Of a stretch of 33,935 nt of DNA, positions 18,219-27,730 are shown one piece after another; the stretch's first letter is position 1; each line of letters starts with the position of its first letter. A program made the translations under genes and the position numbers. The notes under the pieces were generated by a model. The model ran no database searches. It worked only from the letters and a program-made list of their open reading frames with translations, and was not told the origin of the DNA. Source of the stretch: Nitrosomonas sp. (GTDB lineage: Bacteria > Pseudomonadota > Gammaproteobacteria > Burkholderiales > Nitrosomonadaceae); assembly GCA_017994575.1 (NCBI GenBank), contig JAGOKN010000026.1, positions 1 through 33,935 of the forward strand, in the 5' to 3' direction.

Positions 18219-18849
18219 GATTCAGCACATCCAGCAATATGCGTTCAACAGCCGCCTTCACCACAGTGACAGACTGGCTGCCATCGACAATTTTGACGCG
18301 TTCGGGGAACTGTTTCGCTCTATCGAGATAAGCAGCCCGCACACGCTGAAAAAACTCAGCTTTTTCTTTCTCAAAGCGGTCAACAATCTTTATTTGTTTG
18401 ACACGCTGCTGCCCCAGCTCCACAGGCACATCGAAATACAGCGTCAAATCAGGCTGCAACACACCTTGCGTCCATCGTTCCAGGGTTGCCAGCTTATCCC
18501 TGTCCAATCCCCTGCCGCCCCCCTGATAAGCAAAGCTGGCATCGGTGAAGCGATCGGATACCACCCACTGACCTTGGGCCAATGCTGGCAAAATCAATTT
18601 GTCCAAGTGTTCACGGCGTGCTGCAAACATTAGCAATGCTTCCGTTTCAGGATGCATGGTCATGGTGTTATCCAGCACCAATGCGCGCAATTGCTCGCCT
18701 AACGGGGTTCCACCGGGTTCCCGAGAGACAATGGCGACTAATCCGGCCCGTTGGAGAAGCTCTATGATCCAAGCCAATTGAGTTGATTTGCCTGCGCCAT
18801 CAATACCTTCGAGTGTAATGAATTTGCCTTGCATCCTGTCGTTCACCAT
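18211..18849 (-). CDS. tmk: thymidylate kinase
   Basis: Phosphorylates dTMP to dTDP with ATP. The protein has the P-loop GIDGAGKST at residues 15-23, the [11 protein letters not shown] block that binds substrate, the DRF motif in [17 protein letters not shown], and a lid region after [10 protein letters not shown]. It has 212 residues from the ATG at 18849. Another ATG at 18834 gives the more usual N-terminus, and neither has a clear ribosome site, so the start is open. It is transcribed ahead of holB and diverges from ampD across 70 bases. Confidence 0.94.
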   Translation of the reverse strand: MVNDRMQGKFITLEGIDGAGKSTQLAWIIELLQRAGLVAIVSREPGGTPLGEQLRALVLDNTMTMHPETEALLMFAARREHLDKLILPALAQGQWVVSDRFTDASFAYQGGGRGLDRDKLATLERWTQGVLQPDLTLYFDVPVELGQQRVKQIKIVDRFEKEKAEFFQRVRAAYLDRAKQFPERVKIVDGSQSVTVVKAAVERILLDVLNRA

Positions 18850-18919
18850 TTATCTGTTTTCAAGTTTTAATCCGGTAAGCTACCATGTACGGCCATACCA
18901 TTAATCTTTCATTTTCGCC

Positions 18920-19474
18920 ATGCACATTGATGATTCCGGTGTTCTGACCACTGCCCAATGGATTGCCTCCCCGAATTACGACCAGCGCCCGGCAGATACT
19001 AAAGTCAGTTTATTGATCATCCATAATATCAGCCTTCCGCCCAACGAATTCAACGGCCAAGGCGTGATTGATCTGTTTACCAACCGAATCGACCCGCAAG
19101 CCCATCCGTATTATCAATCCTTACAAGGACTCAAAGTATCCGCACATTTTTTTGTCCGCCGCGATGGCACGATCATCCAGTTTGTATCCTGCAACGATCG
19201 TGCCTGGCATGCCGGCATATCCAGTTGGCAAGGCAAAGATCGCTGCAACGATTATTCCATTGGCATTGAACTGGAAGGCAGTGACATTACACCATTTACC
19301 GGTACGCAATATGAAGCATTGATCACTTTGACTCAATGCCTATACAATCGGTATCCGATTCAGCATATCGCCGGGCATTCTGATGTCGCTCCTGGGCGAA
19401 AAACCGATCCGGGGCCGCATTTCGATTGGGAAAGATATACGAATTGCCTGGATAGCAACATCATTAAGCGATAA
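18920..19474 (+). CDS. ampD: 1,6-anhydro-N-acetylmuramyl-L-alanine amidase
   Basis: Cytosolic zinc amidase that strips the peptide from anhydromuropeptides during cell-wall recycling. The 184 residues form a single Amidase_2 domain. The zinc ligands align with the E. coli enzyme: His35 in LIIHNIS, His153 in AGHSDVAPGRK and Asp163 in KTDPGPHFDW. No signal peptide is present, which distinguishes it from periplasmic AmiD. In other bacteria AmpD loss raises beta-lactamase expression; no ampC or ampR lies here. Its last 11 bases overlap, tail to tail, the end of the SLC13 gene. Confidence 0.95.
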   Translation: MHIDDSGVLTTAQWIASPNYDQRPADTKVSLLIIHNISLPPNEFNGQGVIDLFTNRIDPQAHPYYQSLQGLKVSAHFFVRRDGTIIQFVSCNDRAWHAGISSWQGKDRCNDYSIGIELEGSDITPFTGTQYEALITLTQCLYNRYPIQHIAGHSDVAPGRKTDPGPHFDWERYTNCLDSNIIKR

Positions 19475-20840
19475 ACAAATAACACACCAGCGTGATAACC
19501 GCAGCACCGATAAAATTAAGTACGAGCCCTTCGCGCGCCATACTGGTCATTGGCACTAAGCCGGTTCCAAACACAATCGCATTGGGCGGTGTTCCGACGG
19601 GCATCATAAAACCATAGCTAGCCGCCATAGCAGCAGGTACCATCAGCAAAGCTGGATCAATACCCGCTGCTACGCCGGCAGGCCCAAGAATTGGCATTAA
19701 CAGAACGGTAATTGCCGAATTACTCGTTATTTCTGTGAGAAAGACAACTGCTAGCGTAACGAATACAATGATCAACAGTGGATGCAAGCCAGACAGTACT
19801 GTTAATTGTTCGCCAATTGATTTGGATATGCCGGTCTCAACAAAAGCCTGAGCAATGGCAATACCTCCGGCAAAAAGAATCAGAATACCCCAAGGCACTT
19901 TGACTGCAGTTTCCCAATCAAGCAGTTTCCCATCACGGCCATTAGGGATCAAAAACATAGCAAGCACAGCAATCAATGCAACCGTTGCATCTGTCGCCCC
20001 TTTAAGATCAAGCCAGCCACTCCAACCACCAAAAGGCTCCATACGCGTTACCCAAGCGAGAACAGTTATGCCAAAAATAATCAAAACACGCCGCTCCTCC
20101 GGACGCCAGCGACCCGATTCCGGCATAGTTAACTTACCCACGTAATTCAAATGACGCGTCAGCCACAAACCAGCCAGCGGTGCCATTAATAGCACGACAG
20201 GTACCCCCCAACTCATCCACTCCAGGAAACTCACCGTGTTGCCTGTAAAACTTTCATACTCCTTCATGAAAACCAGATTAGGTAGTGTACCGATAGGCGA
20301 GCCCAAACCACCGATACTACTGCCATAAGCAACTGACAATAGCAGAGGAAGCGCCAGTTTTTTATCATGACTTTGCGCGATAACGGCAAGTGCCAGAGGT
20401 ATCATCATGAGCGTCGTTGCCGTGTTCGAAATCCACATACTAAGCAGTGCGCACGCAAACATGAAACCAAAAACAATGCGCCGACTGCTATTTCCGCCTA
20501 TTATGCGAATCAACCCCAAGGCAAGGCGATGATGTGCTCCAGAACTTGCTAAAGCGCCAGAAATCATAAATCCGCCTAACATCAGCAATATCATATCGTT
20601 TCCATAGGCTTTGGCCACATCCTCCTTTGACAAAACATCAACCAATGGAAAGATTGCGAGCGGAATCATGGAAGTAGCCGGTATCGGAATCGACTCAAAA
20701 AGCCACCACACGACACACAACATCACAACAGCGCCTGTCCAACAGGCTTTGGCATCCCAACCGGATGCATTCATGCTGACCGCAAGGGCCAGTGAAAGTA
20801 ATGGGCCAAGTACTAAGGCTAAAAAACGAATTTGAAACAT
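19464..20840 (-). CDS. SLC13/DASS-family anion:sodium symporter
   Basis: A 458-residue inner-membrane protein with about 11-13 helices in two repeats. Each repeat carries the family's SNT-like motif: WISNTATTLMMIP near residue 135 and EITSNSAITVLLMP near residue 370. The following MMPVGTPPNAIVFGTG block is also typical of sodium/dicarboxylate (or sulfate) symporters. The substrate could be succinate-type dicarboxylates or sulfate, and sequence alone does not settle it. The ATG at 20840 lies only seven bases after the remains of a decayed gene on the same strand, so its promoter may lie within or beyond that remnant. It overlaps ampD by 11 bases at the 3' ends. Confidence 0.92.
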   Translation of the reverse strand: MFQIRFLALVLGPLLSLALAVSMNASGWDAKACWTGAVVMLCVVWWLFESIPIPATSMIPLAIFPLVDVLSKEDVAKAYGNDMILLMLGGFMISGALASSGAHHRLALGLIRIIGGNSSRRIVFGFMFACALLSMWISNTATTLMMIPLALAVIAQSHDKKLALPLLLSVAYGSSIGGLGSPIGTLPNLVFMKEYESFTGNTVSFLEWMSWGVPVVLLMAPLAGLWLTRHLNYVGKLTMPESGRWRPEERRVLIIFGITVLAWVTRMEPFGGWSGWLDLKGATDATVALIAVLAMFLIPNGRDGKLLDWETAVKVPWGILILFAGGIAIAQAFVETGISKSIGEQLTVLSGLHPLLIIVFVTLAVVFLTEITSNSAITVLLMPILGPAGVAAGIDPALLMVPAAMAASYGFMMPVGTPPNAIVFGTGLVPMTSMAREGLVLNFIGAAVITLVCYLFIA

Positions 20841-20846
20841 AGAAAT

Positions 20847-21102
20847 TTACTTTTTTGCAAACTTTGAATTGGACTGCTTCTTGACACACTCTAACTCTTC
20901 GTAGCTGCCATTTTGCATCTTCTTTAAAGGCAAAAATTTATACTTACCATCTTTTTCGCAAACTTGCACGAGATGCCCTTTTCCATTAGCTCAGTTATCA
21001 ATCCGTTTGCCGGTTTTATCAAACACAATTTTTCCAGTTACGCCAGTAAATTCTATTTTCAAAACCTTTCGCTGAAGCTCTTGCTGAGCTTCAATACCAA
21101 AG
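20847..21102 (-). pseudogene. decayed 3' end of a periplasmic solute-binding protein gene
   Basis: In one minus-strand frame this gap reads through a protein-like sequence: EFTGVTGKIVFDKTGKRIDN, an in-frame TGA (20991-20993), then GHLVQVCEKDGKYKFLPLKK, ending with TAA at 20847-20849. FxGVTGxIxFDxxGxR is the C-terminal pattern of branched-chain amino acid type (Peripla_BP_6) binding proteins. The upstream side runs into a stop near 21105, and no start or N-terminal domain exists, so this is a fragment. The family call rests on motif memory and is moderate. It fills the 315-base gap between the transporter and the mutarotase. Confidence 0.55.
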
Positions 21103-21155
21103 AAATTTTAAAACATTCGAAATCAATACTTGAACCTATATAAACTGTTATTTCT

Positions 21156-22058
21156 TCAAATCACACGATAATTAGCAACTAACCGGCACTCCCCACCAGG
21201 TAGCACTTCCACCACATCATCTGCTGCATTGGTGGTTTCAACACACAGCAAACGCTTGTAATCATCATCCTCCAAATCCGCCATGTCTTTGGCGATCTTC
21301 TCCCAAGGATTCCATACCACAGCGGTTTTGCTGCCTTGCGAAGTAATTTGGATGCGACGGTTCAACGCGCTATCGTCAATCGTTAGGGTATTGCCGACGT
21401 TCAGATAAATCCGGTCGACTTCGGCATCGATGACCACGTCTCCGGATTGGTGTTTTTGCACGCTGCCGCCGCCAGCTTTGTCGAGATAATCGCAACCGGC
21501 CAGTCCCAGCACTTTCGCACGGGCGATATCACCGACTTTGAAGTAGGTATGGAATGCTTGCGTGATGGAAAACTTTTCATTGCCGGTGTTGCGCGTGATC
21601 AGTGACAGATTTAACGAATCGCCAATGATGATTTCCTGTCTCAGGCTGAACGAATGCGGCCAGATGGCTTGCGTTTCGGGTGTATCGTCGAGTCCGACGG
21701 TCACTTTGATATCGCCGTTGGCCAGCACTTCAGTCGCCACCACATTCCAGCCGCGATTGCGCACGAAGCCATGTCCTGGACGTCCTTTGCCTTCCGGATC
21801 GGCGCCAAACCATGGCCAGCAAATCGGCGCACCGCCTTTAATCGCTTTCCCGGCCTGATAATAGGCCTTCTCGCTCAGAAACATGACATCTTCCAACTCG
21901 CCGACGGGCTGATACGACAATACCTGTCCGGCATGAATGGAAATCAATGCCTTGGCTTGGGAGCTATTCACCTGAATCATGGGCAAACCGCCCTTGTCGG
22001 CTACAAATTCAAGTTGATTGGCGATACTGTATTTGGCATTGAGTTGCTCAATATTCAT
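21156..22058 (-). CDS. D-hexose-6-phosphate mutarotase (YeaD-like)
   Basis: An aldose-1-epimerase superfamily protein that speeds interconversion of alpha and beta glucose-6-phosphate. The 300 residues form one beta-sandwich domain. Typical blocks are GAPICWPWFG, RPGHGFVRNRGW with the first catalytic His, ITQAFHTYFKVGD with the second, and CVETTNAADDVVEVLPGG with the catalytic Glu. AGGT precedes the ATG by about eight bases. It is 53 bases downstream of purT on the same strand and could be the last gene of the queG-purT transcript. Confidence 0.92.
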   Translation of the reverse strand: MNIEQLNAKYSIANQLEFVADKGGLPMIQVNSSQAKALISIHAGQVLSYQPVGELEDVMFLSEKAYYQAGKAIKGGAPICWPWFGADPEGKGRPGHGFVRNRGWNVVATEVLANGDIKVTVGLDDTPETQAIWPHSFSLRQEIIIGDSLNLSLITRNTGNEKFSITQAFHTYFKVGDIARAKVLGLAGCDYLDKAGGGSVQKHQSGDVVIDAEVDRIYLNVGNTLTIDDSALNRRIQITSQGSKTAVVWNPWEKIAKDMADLEDDDYKRLLCVETTNAADDVVEVLPGGECRLVANYRVI

Positions 22059-22111
22059 AAATTTACCTATTTAAATGGTTGATTAATGTAAAAAGTTAGT
22101 TGTACTTTGCG

Positions 22112-23326
22112 TTATGCTTGAATGGGCTTCACCCGGCTGGCAGCCAGTTTAGCACGACCTCTGGCCTCATTCGTATCCACACCATTGGCCAGTGCCACAC
22201 CCATGCGACGACGGACAAATGATTCCGGTTTGCCAAACAGCCGCAAATCGCTTTGCGGCACACTGAGCGCTTCGGCGATACCGGCAAATGCAATGCCTTG
22301 CGCTTCCAATTGACCATAAATCACTGCACTGGCACCTGGTGCCAGCAACGAAACATCCACCGGCAATCCCAGGATAGCGCGCGCGTGCAAATCGAACTCA
22401 CTTTGTTTCTGGCTGCACATCGTCACCATGCCGGTATCGTGCGGGCGCGGACTTACTTCGCTGAACCACACGTCATCGCCTTGGATAAATAATTCCACGC
22501 CAAAAATACCCAAGCCACCCAGATCGTCAGTGATTTTCTTGGCAATGTCGCGCGCGCGTTGCAGCGCCACCGGCGACATTGCTTGAGGTTGCCAGCTTTC
22601 GACATAATCACCGTGCACTTGCACATGCCCGATCGGTTCGCAGAAATGCGTTTTGACGGTACCGTCTACATCCAGCGCGCGCACCGTCAGTTGCGTGATT
22701 TCATAATCAAATTGAATCACGCCTTCGACGATGACACGACCCTGATCGACCCGACTGCCACTGGCGGCATAATGCCATGCCGCTTCGATCTCCCCGGCAT
22801 GGTCGATGCGCGATTGCCCTTTACCGGATGACGACATCACCGGTTTGACAATGCAGGGATAACCGATCTTGCCGTCTATTGCGGCACGCAATTCATTAAG
22901 ACTGTTGGCAAAAGCATAGGGTGAGGTTGGCATGCCTAATGTCTCCGCTGCTAGGCAGCGAATGCCCTCGCGATTCATGGTGAGCTTGGCGGCTCGTGCG
23001 GTTGGAATCACGGTGGCCATGCCCAATTGTTCAATTGCCAGCAGCATATCGGTAGCAATGGCTTCAATTTCGGGCACGATGATATCCGGCCGTTCTTGCT
23101 CTATCAGTGCACGCAGCGCCTGGCCATCCGCCATATTGATCACATGCGCGCGATGCGCCACCTGCTGCCCTGGTGCATCGGCATAGCGATCAACCGCAAT
23201 GGTTTCCACACCCAGGCGTTGCAAAGCGATAATCACTTCCTTGCCCAGCTCGCCGCTGCCCAGCAGCATGACTTTGGTTGCTGATGGACTCAGCGGTGTA
23301 CCTATTACAGATCGTTTATTCATCAT
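22112..23326 (-). CDS. purT: formate-dependent phosphoribosylglycinamide formyltransferase
   Basis: ATP-grasp enzyme that formylates GAR directly from formate and ATP in purine synthesis, an alternative to folate-dependent PurN. The 404 residues (E. coli has 392) show [13 protein letters not shown] near residue 20 and [12 protein letters not shown] near residue 85. The ATP-grasp block [12 protein letters not shown] follows, and the C-terminal segment is [28 protein letters not shown]. Two adjacent ATG codons begin the frame. The first overlaps the queG stop as ATGA, so the pair is translationally coupled. Confidence 0.96.
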   Translation of the reverse strand: MMNKRSVIGTPLSPSATKVMLLGSGELGKEVIIALQRLGVETIAVDRYADAPGQQVAHRAHVINMADGQALRALIEQERPDIIVPEIEAIATDMLLAIEQLGMATVIPTARAAKLTMNREGIRCLAAETLGMPTSPYAFANSLNELRAAIDGKIGYPCIVKPVMSSSGKGQSRIDHAGEIEAAWHYAASGSRVDQGRVIVEGVIQFDYEITQLTVRALDVDGTVKTHFCEPIGHVQVHGDYVESWQPQAMSPVALQRARDIAKKITDDLGGLGIFGVELFIQGDDVWFSEVSPRPHDTGMVTMCSQKQSEFDLHARAILGLPVDVSLLAPGASAVIYGQLEAQGIAFAGIAEALSVPQSDLRLFGKPESFVRRRMGVALANGVDTNEARGRAKLAASRVKPIQA

Positions 23327-24432
23327 GGATTGTCCTGAATTGCTGTTCTTTTTTCATCCTGTTGCTGAAGTGCCCACTGCACATGTTCGCGCACCAATGC
23401 AGAATCATCATCCAAGCGCATCTGCAATGCCCGCACGATTCCTATCGAATAAGGTGCATTACCCAAACCCACGGCGATATTGCGCAACCATTGCTGATGA
23501 CCAATACGGCGAATCGGGCTTCCGGCCAGTTTGTTGTCAAAAGTTGTCTGATCCCAGCCGAACAACTCTACCAGCGATATATCATCCATGCCATTGCGCA
23601 CATGAAAGTCATTTTCATTGGTGACCCTGGCAAATTTGTTCCACGGACAAACCAACTGGCAATCGTCGCACCCATAAACTCGATTGCCAATCAAAGGGCG
23701 TAACGGTTCAGGAATACTGCCTTTTAGTTCGATGGTCAAATAAGAAATACACCGCCGCGCATCCAGTTCATAGGGCCCAATGATGGCCTGCGTAGGACAG
23801 ACATCGATACATTTCGAGCAACTGCCGCAATAATTGCCGCTCACATCATCAACGGGCAATGGCAAATCCGTATACATTTCAGCCAAAAAGAACATCGAAC
23901 CTGCTTGACGAGTGAGCAATAGCGTGTGCTTGCCACGCCACCCCAACCCCGCTTTCTGTGCCCAGGCCACTTCCATTACCGGTGCGCTATCGGAAAAAAC
24001 CCGATAATTGAACAGCCCCACTTCCGCTGTCATTTTATCCGCCAATTTCTGCAAGCGTGCACGCAAAACCTTGTGATAATCACGTCCCAGTGCATAGCGG
24101 GAAATAAATGCCCGATCACCGGCGTTAATCACATTCCAGCTATTTTTCACAGATGGCGGCATATAGTTCATGCACACCGAGATAACGCGCTGCGTTCCCG
24201 GTTCGAGCTCAGCAGGCCGGGTACGCTTGGTTCCATGTTTCGCCATATAATCCATGTCACCGTGATATCCTTTATCCAACCACTTGAACAAACCTGATTC
24301 GACAGCCGACATTTCCGCATGCGCATCGGCTATGCGAATATCGTGAAAACCCAATTCTTTGCCCCATGCTTTTATGACCACTGCCAAAGCAGCATAGTCC
24401 GGGTATTCTTTTTTGGAGGTATCGTCTTGCAT
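23323..24432 (-). CDS. queG: epoxyqueuosine reductase
   Basis: Last step of queuosine synthesis for tRNA, reducing epoxyqueuosine with cobalamin and two [4Fe-4S] clusters. The ferredoxin-type cysteines stand in [16 protein letters not shown] and in the [11 protein letters not shown] region. The flavodoxin-like cobalamin domain before them contains [13 protein letters not shown] and [16 protein letters not shown]. The frame is open to an ATG at 24537, but the family begins shortly before the WGKELGF block, so I choose the ATG at 24432, giving 369 residues. That start overlaps the proposed tsaE start on the other strand. It has no clear ribosome site. It is coupled to purT by a four-base overlap. 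Confidence 0.95.
   Translation of the reverse strand: MQDDTSKKEYPDYAALAVVIKAWGKELGFHDIRIADAHAEMSAVESGLFKWLDKGYHGDMDYMAKHGTKRTRPAELEPGTQRVISVCMNYMPPSVKNSWNVINAGDRAFISRYALGRDYHKVLRARLQKLADKMTAEVGLFNYRVFSDSAPVMEVAWAQKAGLGWRGKHTLLLTRQAGSMFFLAEMYTDLPLPVDDVSGNYCGSCSKCIDVCPTQAIIGPYELDARRCISYLTIELKGSIPEPLRPLIGNRVYGCDDCQLVCPWNKFARVTNENDFHVRNGMDDISLVELFGWDQTTFDNKLAGSPIRRIGHQQWLRNIAVGLGNAPYSIGIVRALQMRLDDDSALVREHVQWALQQQDEKRTAIQDNP
24415..24420 (+). promoter_or_regulatory. strong ribosome binding site that decides the tsaE start
   Basis: GGAGGT, the best Shine-Dalgarno match near here, lies six bases before a TTG at 24427-24429 in the tsaE frame. The first in-frame ATG upstream (24319) would add 36 residues with no family resemblance and would lie deep inside queG. 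The TTG is therefore the likely start. Confidence 0.7.
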
Positions 24433-24930
24433 AACGCTTATTCTACAGATTCTGGATTCACGCAGAATCTTACTTATTATCTCGCTGATGAAACAGCAAC
24501 GTTGGCCTTCGGCAAAAAACTGGCTACCTGTTTGCATGCCGGACTGACCATTTTCCTGATTGGAGATCTCGGCGCAGGCAAAACCACCTTAACACGCGGC
24601 ATTTTACACGGCCTTGGATATCAGCAGCTAGTCAAAAGCCCTACCTATAATTTAGTTGAAATCTATAAAATTTCTAGGTTATACTTGTATCACTTTGATT
24701 TTTATCGATTCAATGATTGTCTTGAATGGGAGGAAGCAGGTTTCCGAGATTACTTTAATTCAGACTCGATCTGTTTAATAGAATGGCCTGAAAAAGCTGG
24801 AAATCTGTTGCCGATAGCTGATCTACAGCTTGCTTTCAGTATCCTTGAAACAGGTCGGAGTATTCAAATTCAAGCTGGCACAGAGACAGGAATGCAATGC
24901 CTAGAACATTGGAAAAATGCAAACAATTGA
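24427..24930 (+). CDS. tsaE: tRNA threonylcarbamoyladenosine biosynthesis ATPase TsaE
   Basis: P-loop protein that works with TsaB and TsaD to make the t6A modification at position 37 of ANN-decoding tRNAs. From the TTG at 24427 it has 167 residues, close to the family's usual 150-160. It has LADETATLAFGKKLA at the start, Walker A GDLGAGKTT at residues 46-54, SPTYNLVE, and YHFDFYRF. The IEWPEKAG motif near residue 120 is diagnostic. An upstream ATG at 24319 is rejected as explained for the ribosome site. The 3' end overlaps the amidase gene by 34 bases, the common tsaE-amiC arrangement. Confidence 0.94.
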   Translation: MHNAYSTDSGFTQNLTYYLADETATLAFGKKLATCLHAGLTIFLIGDLGAGKTTLTRGILHGLGYQQLVKSPTYNLVEIYKISRLYLYHFDFYRFNDCLEWEEAGFRDYFNSDSICLIEWPEKAGNLLPIADLQLAFSILETGRSIQIQAGTETGMQCLEHWKNANN

Positions 24931-26408
24931 TGCAAAAAGGTTTCAGTGACAACACTGTTTCCGAGAAATCCGCTTTTCTGACATTTTTTGCAGCACTTGT
25001 TCTTTTTACCAGCCTATTTCTGAATCCATCCGCCTTAGCCGCAGATACTGCCGTCAAGTCGGTGCGCGTTGGTTTAACACCCGATTACACCCGTATCACG
25101 CTGGAATCAAATCAGCCGCTACAGTACGAGTTGAGCATGCTGGATAATCCGCATCGAGTGATTGTTGATTTAAGCAACACTAAAATTTCTCCTGCGCTGT
25201 CAGCGCTGCCGCAAAAAGTAGATGCCATCGATCCTTTGGTGCAGAAAGTACGTATCGGACAATTCAAACCGCATATCATCAGATTGGTATTCGATCTGAA
25301 AGCCAATGTCGTACCGCGCACATTCGTCATTGAGCCCAGGGATAATTTTGACCATCGACTCATACTCGATATTTATCATCCTGATAAAGCCGAAAAAACA
25401 AACACAGATCTCAAACCGGATCCGCTCATGGGCAATGATGCTGATCCGCACATTCTGGATGACTTGATTGCAAAGCTGGCACAAGATGGCAAAACCAAGA
25501 AAATTAGCGGCCTGCCAAAAAGCCGCCCGGTACCGGTACCCTCACCCCTATCGCCGCAATCACAATCACAACCTAAACAACCCATAAATCAAACGAAACA
25601 AATCAATAATCCTCAAATCAGTCAGCCGAAGCAATCCGGTAGCTTGCAAGCAGCAAAAAGCCGCAAACCATCAATGATGGTGCCAAGAATCATCATTGTC
25701 GCTATCGACCCCGGTCATGGCGGCAAGGACCCGGGTGCCATTGGCAATCAGGGCACGCAGGAAAAGGATGTCACTTTGGCGATTGCCAGAAAGCTCAAGG
25801 AAAGAATTGATAAAGAACCCAATATGCGTGCAGTGCTGACTCGTGAAGGAGATTATTACATTACCCTCCCACAGCGTCGTATTAACGCCCGGCGCGCCAA
25901 TGCGGATCTGTTTGTGTCGATCCATGCCGATGCCAATCCAAAATCACATGCGCATGGGTCCTCAGTATTTACCTTATCCGAACATGGCGCAACTTCGACT
26001 ACGGCCAGTTGGCTCGCCAATAAGGAAAATAGCGTGGATACTGATTTAATGGGCGGAATCGATATCACCTCAAAATCAAAAGACATCAAGGAGTTGTTGC
26101 TTGATCTTTCCGTCAACGCTACAATCAATGACAGCGTCAAGTTGGCCGAGCAGGTTCTGAAACAGCTGAGTGACATTAATCATTTGCACAAAAGGAATGT
26201 TGAACAAGCGGGTTTTGCGGTCTTAAAGTCACCGGATATTCCATCAATCCTGGTTGAAACCGCTTTTCTCAGCAATCCCAAGGAAGAAGAAAAGCTGCGC
26301 AACAAAACTTACCAAAATAAAATCTCCGATGCTGTATTTGTGGGGATAAAAAACTACTTTGCCAACAATCCGGCATTAGCCCGCGCTGAAGTTGCCCAAT
26401 CAAAATAA
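24897..26408 (+). CDS. periplasmic N-acetylmuramoyl-L-alanine amidase (AmiC/AmiB type)
   Basis: Zinc amidase that splits septal peptidoglycan during daughter-cell separation. The 503 residues comprise a long N-terminal region and signal peptide (hydrophobic about 25-45, ending SALAAD), then an AMIN domain (about 55-150) for septal targeting. A Gln/Pro/Ser-rich linker (about 185-255) follows, and then Amidase_3 (about 262-490). Zinc ligands and catalytic residues are His274 in PGHGGKDPGA, Glu289, His343 in SIHADANP, and Glu454 in VETAFLSNP. The ATG at 24897 has ACAGG six bases before it and overlaps tsaE. The export signal lacks a twin-arginine motif, unlike E. coli AmiC. Confidence 0.94.
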   Translation: MPRTLEKCKQLMQKGFSDNTVSEKSAFLTFFAALVLFTSLFLNPSALAADTAVKSVRVGLTPDYTRITLESNQPLQYELSMLDNPHRVIVDLSNTKISPALSALPQKVDAIDPLVQKVRIGQFKPHIIRLVFDLKANVVPRTFVIEPRDNFDHRLILDIYHPDKAEKTNTDLKPDPLMGNDADPHILDDLIAKLAQDGKTKKISGLPKSRPVPVPSPLSPQSQSQPKQPINQTKQINNPQISQPKQSGSLQAAKSRKPSMMVPRIIIVAIDPGHGGKDPGAIGNQGTQEKDVTLAIARKLKERIDKEPNMRAVLTREGDYYITLPQRRINARRANADLFVSIHADANPKSHAHGSSVFTLSEHGATSTTASWLANKENSVDTDLMGGIDITSKSKDIKELLLDLSVNATINDSVKLAEQVLKQLSDINHLHKRNVEQAGFAVLKSPDIPSILVETAFLSNPKEEEKLRNKTYQNKISDAVFVGIKNYFANNPALARAEVAQSK

Positions 26409-26462
26409 ACCACGAGCTTTCGTTGACATGGTTTAATCCAATTAAATTATTGTCATAAAAGA

Positions 26463-26480
26463 TATACAATAGTTTGTATA
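26463..26480. repeat. short perfect dyad upstream of the MCE operon
   Basis: TATACAA (26463-26469) is mirrored by TTGTATA (26474-26480) across four bases. It lies in the 187-base gap between the amidase and the permease, about 116 bases before the permease start. It is AT-rich, so partly expected by chance, but the dyad is exact. It could be an operator. The rest of the gap shows only the AT palindrome TTAATATATTAA (26532-26543). Confidence 0.35.
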
Positions 26481-26595
26481 CCAACACGAATCACAACCAT
26501 CTTGAATCAAGATTTTCTAATCGCACAGACATTAATATATTAACTTTTGGTTAAAATTACTGGGGAATCCGCTCAATTTTAGCCAGCATAAATGA

Positions 26596-27726
26596 ATGCA
26601 TACCCATAAAACACTGATGCAATGGTACCAATTAAGTAACGAGAAAGGCGCCCAGCATATTATTCTTAGCGGCAGCTATACGCTGACGGCACTCGAGCAG
26701 GTGCTAGATGCCTTAGCCACAGACCTTGCTCAGAAAGCAAAAGATCCGCACTTAAACTGGGATTTAACCGGCATTCAACAAATGGATACGGCCGGAGTGA
26801 CCATGTTGTGGCGCGCTTGGGCATCGCAGCGACCTCAGCATCTCCAATTACGACCTGAGCATGAAAAAATGTTTGAACGATTGGAAAATCTCCCCGCTTC
26901 GCCCATGACCGCCAAACATACGGACATACTCTGGCCCATCACGGCTTTAGGAGGGTTGACGCTACTTTTATGGCAGCATACGGTAGGTTTAGTTGCACTG
27001 ATTGGACAGTTATTAATGGATGCCATCTACCTATTTCGCCACCCTGTTTATATTCCCTGGCGTGAAATTTCAGCCAATTTATTTCGCACAGGCGCGCAAG
27101 CTTTGGGGATCACGGCTCTGGTCGGATTTCTGATCGGTATCGTATTGAGTTACTTGTCTTCCAAACAACTGCAATTGTTTGGAGCGGATATTTTTATTAT
27201 CAATATTCTGGGAATCAGCATCATTCGTGAATTGGGTCCAATGTTGGCCGCCATATTGGTAGCAGGCCGCTCAGGATCGTCCATGACGGCTCAATTGGGT
27301 GTCATGCGAGTCACACAGGAATTGGATGCTTTGACCGTTATGGGCATTTCGCATAGCCAACGCCTGATTCTGCCGAAAATACTCGGACTTGGCATTGCCA
27401 TGCCTTTGTTGGTCATGTGGACCAGCGCCATTGCATTATTGGGTGGAATGGTGGCTGCTGAGCTGCAATTAGGTTTGAATTACCAATATTTTCTGACCGC
27501 GCTCCCGGATTCCGTGCCAATCGCCAATTTATGGCTGGGATTAGGCAAAGGCATGGTGTGTGGCATGGTAATAGCACTGATTGCCTGCCATTTTGGCCTC
27601 AGAATCAGGCCCAATACGGAAAGCCTGGGAGAAGGCACCACTACTTCTGTCGTTACGGCAATTACCATGGTCATTATCATCGATGCCATTTTTGCCATTT
27701 TATTTTCTGATGTTGGACTGACTTAG
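26596..27726 (+). CDS. MlaE-type ABC permease with N-terminal STAS domain
   Basis: Permease of a lipid-transporting MCE ABC system in the inner membrane. Residues about 10-105 form a STAS/MlaB-like domain (LSGSYTL, DLTGIQQMDTAGVTMLWRAW). Five to six membrane helices follow from about residue 112, with the MlaE landmark REISANLFRTGAQALG and the ELGPMLAAILVAGRSGSSMTAQLG loop near residue 215. Here MlaB is fused to MlaE, rather than being a separate gene as in E. coli mlaFEDCB. It leads a tight four-gene operon. Another ATG at 26592 is out of frame, and the ribosome site is weak. Confidence 0.93.
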   Translation: MHTHKTLMQWYQLSNEKGAQHIILSGSYTLTALEQVLDALATDLAQKAKDPHLNWDLTGIQQMDTAGVTMLWRAWASQRPQHLQLRPEHEKMFERLENLPASPMTAKHTDILWPITALGGLTLLLWQHTVGLVALIGQLLMDAIYLFRHPVYIPWREISANLFRTGAQALGITALVGFLIGIVLSYLSSKQLQLFGADIFIINILGISIIRELGPMLAAILVAGRSGSSMTAQLGVMRVTQELDALTVMGISHSQRLILPKILGLGIAMPLLVMWTSAIALLGGMVAAELQLGLNYQYFLTALPDSVPIANLWLGLGKGMVCGMVIALIACHFGLRIRPNTESLGEGTTTSVVTAITMVIIIDAIFAILFSDVGLT

Positions 27727-27730
27727 CTTC

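Noticed and set aside
21654..22082. 142-residue plus-strand frame opposite the mutarotase
   Set aside because: Antisense shadow of a conserved enzyme, with no ribosome site or domain.
23199..23703. Two 141-residue plus-strand frames across the queG-purT junction
   Set aside because: Both are antisense to conserved coding sequence and show no recognisable motif.
24319..24426. N-terminal extension of tsaE to the ATG at 24319
   Set aside because: Would add 36 residues unlike the family, within queG coding sequence, while a TTG with a strong ribosome site fits the family length.
24433..24537. N-terminal extension of queG to the ATG at 24537
   Set aside because: Extra residues are Cys/Arg-rich and unlike the family; they lie opposite the tsaE coding region.
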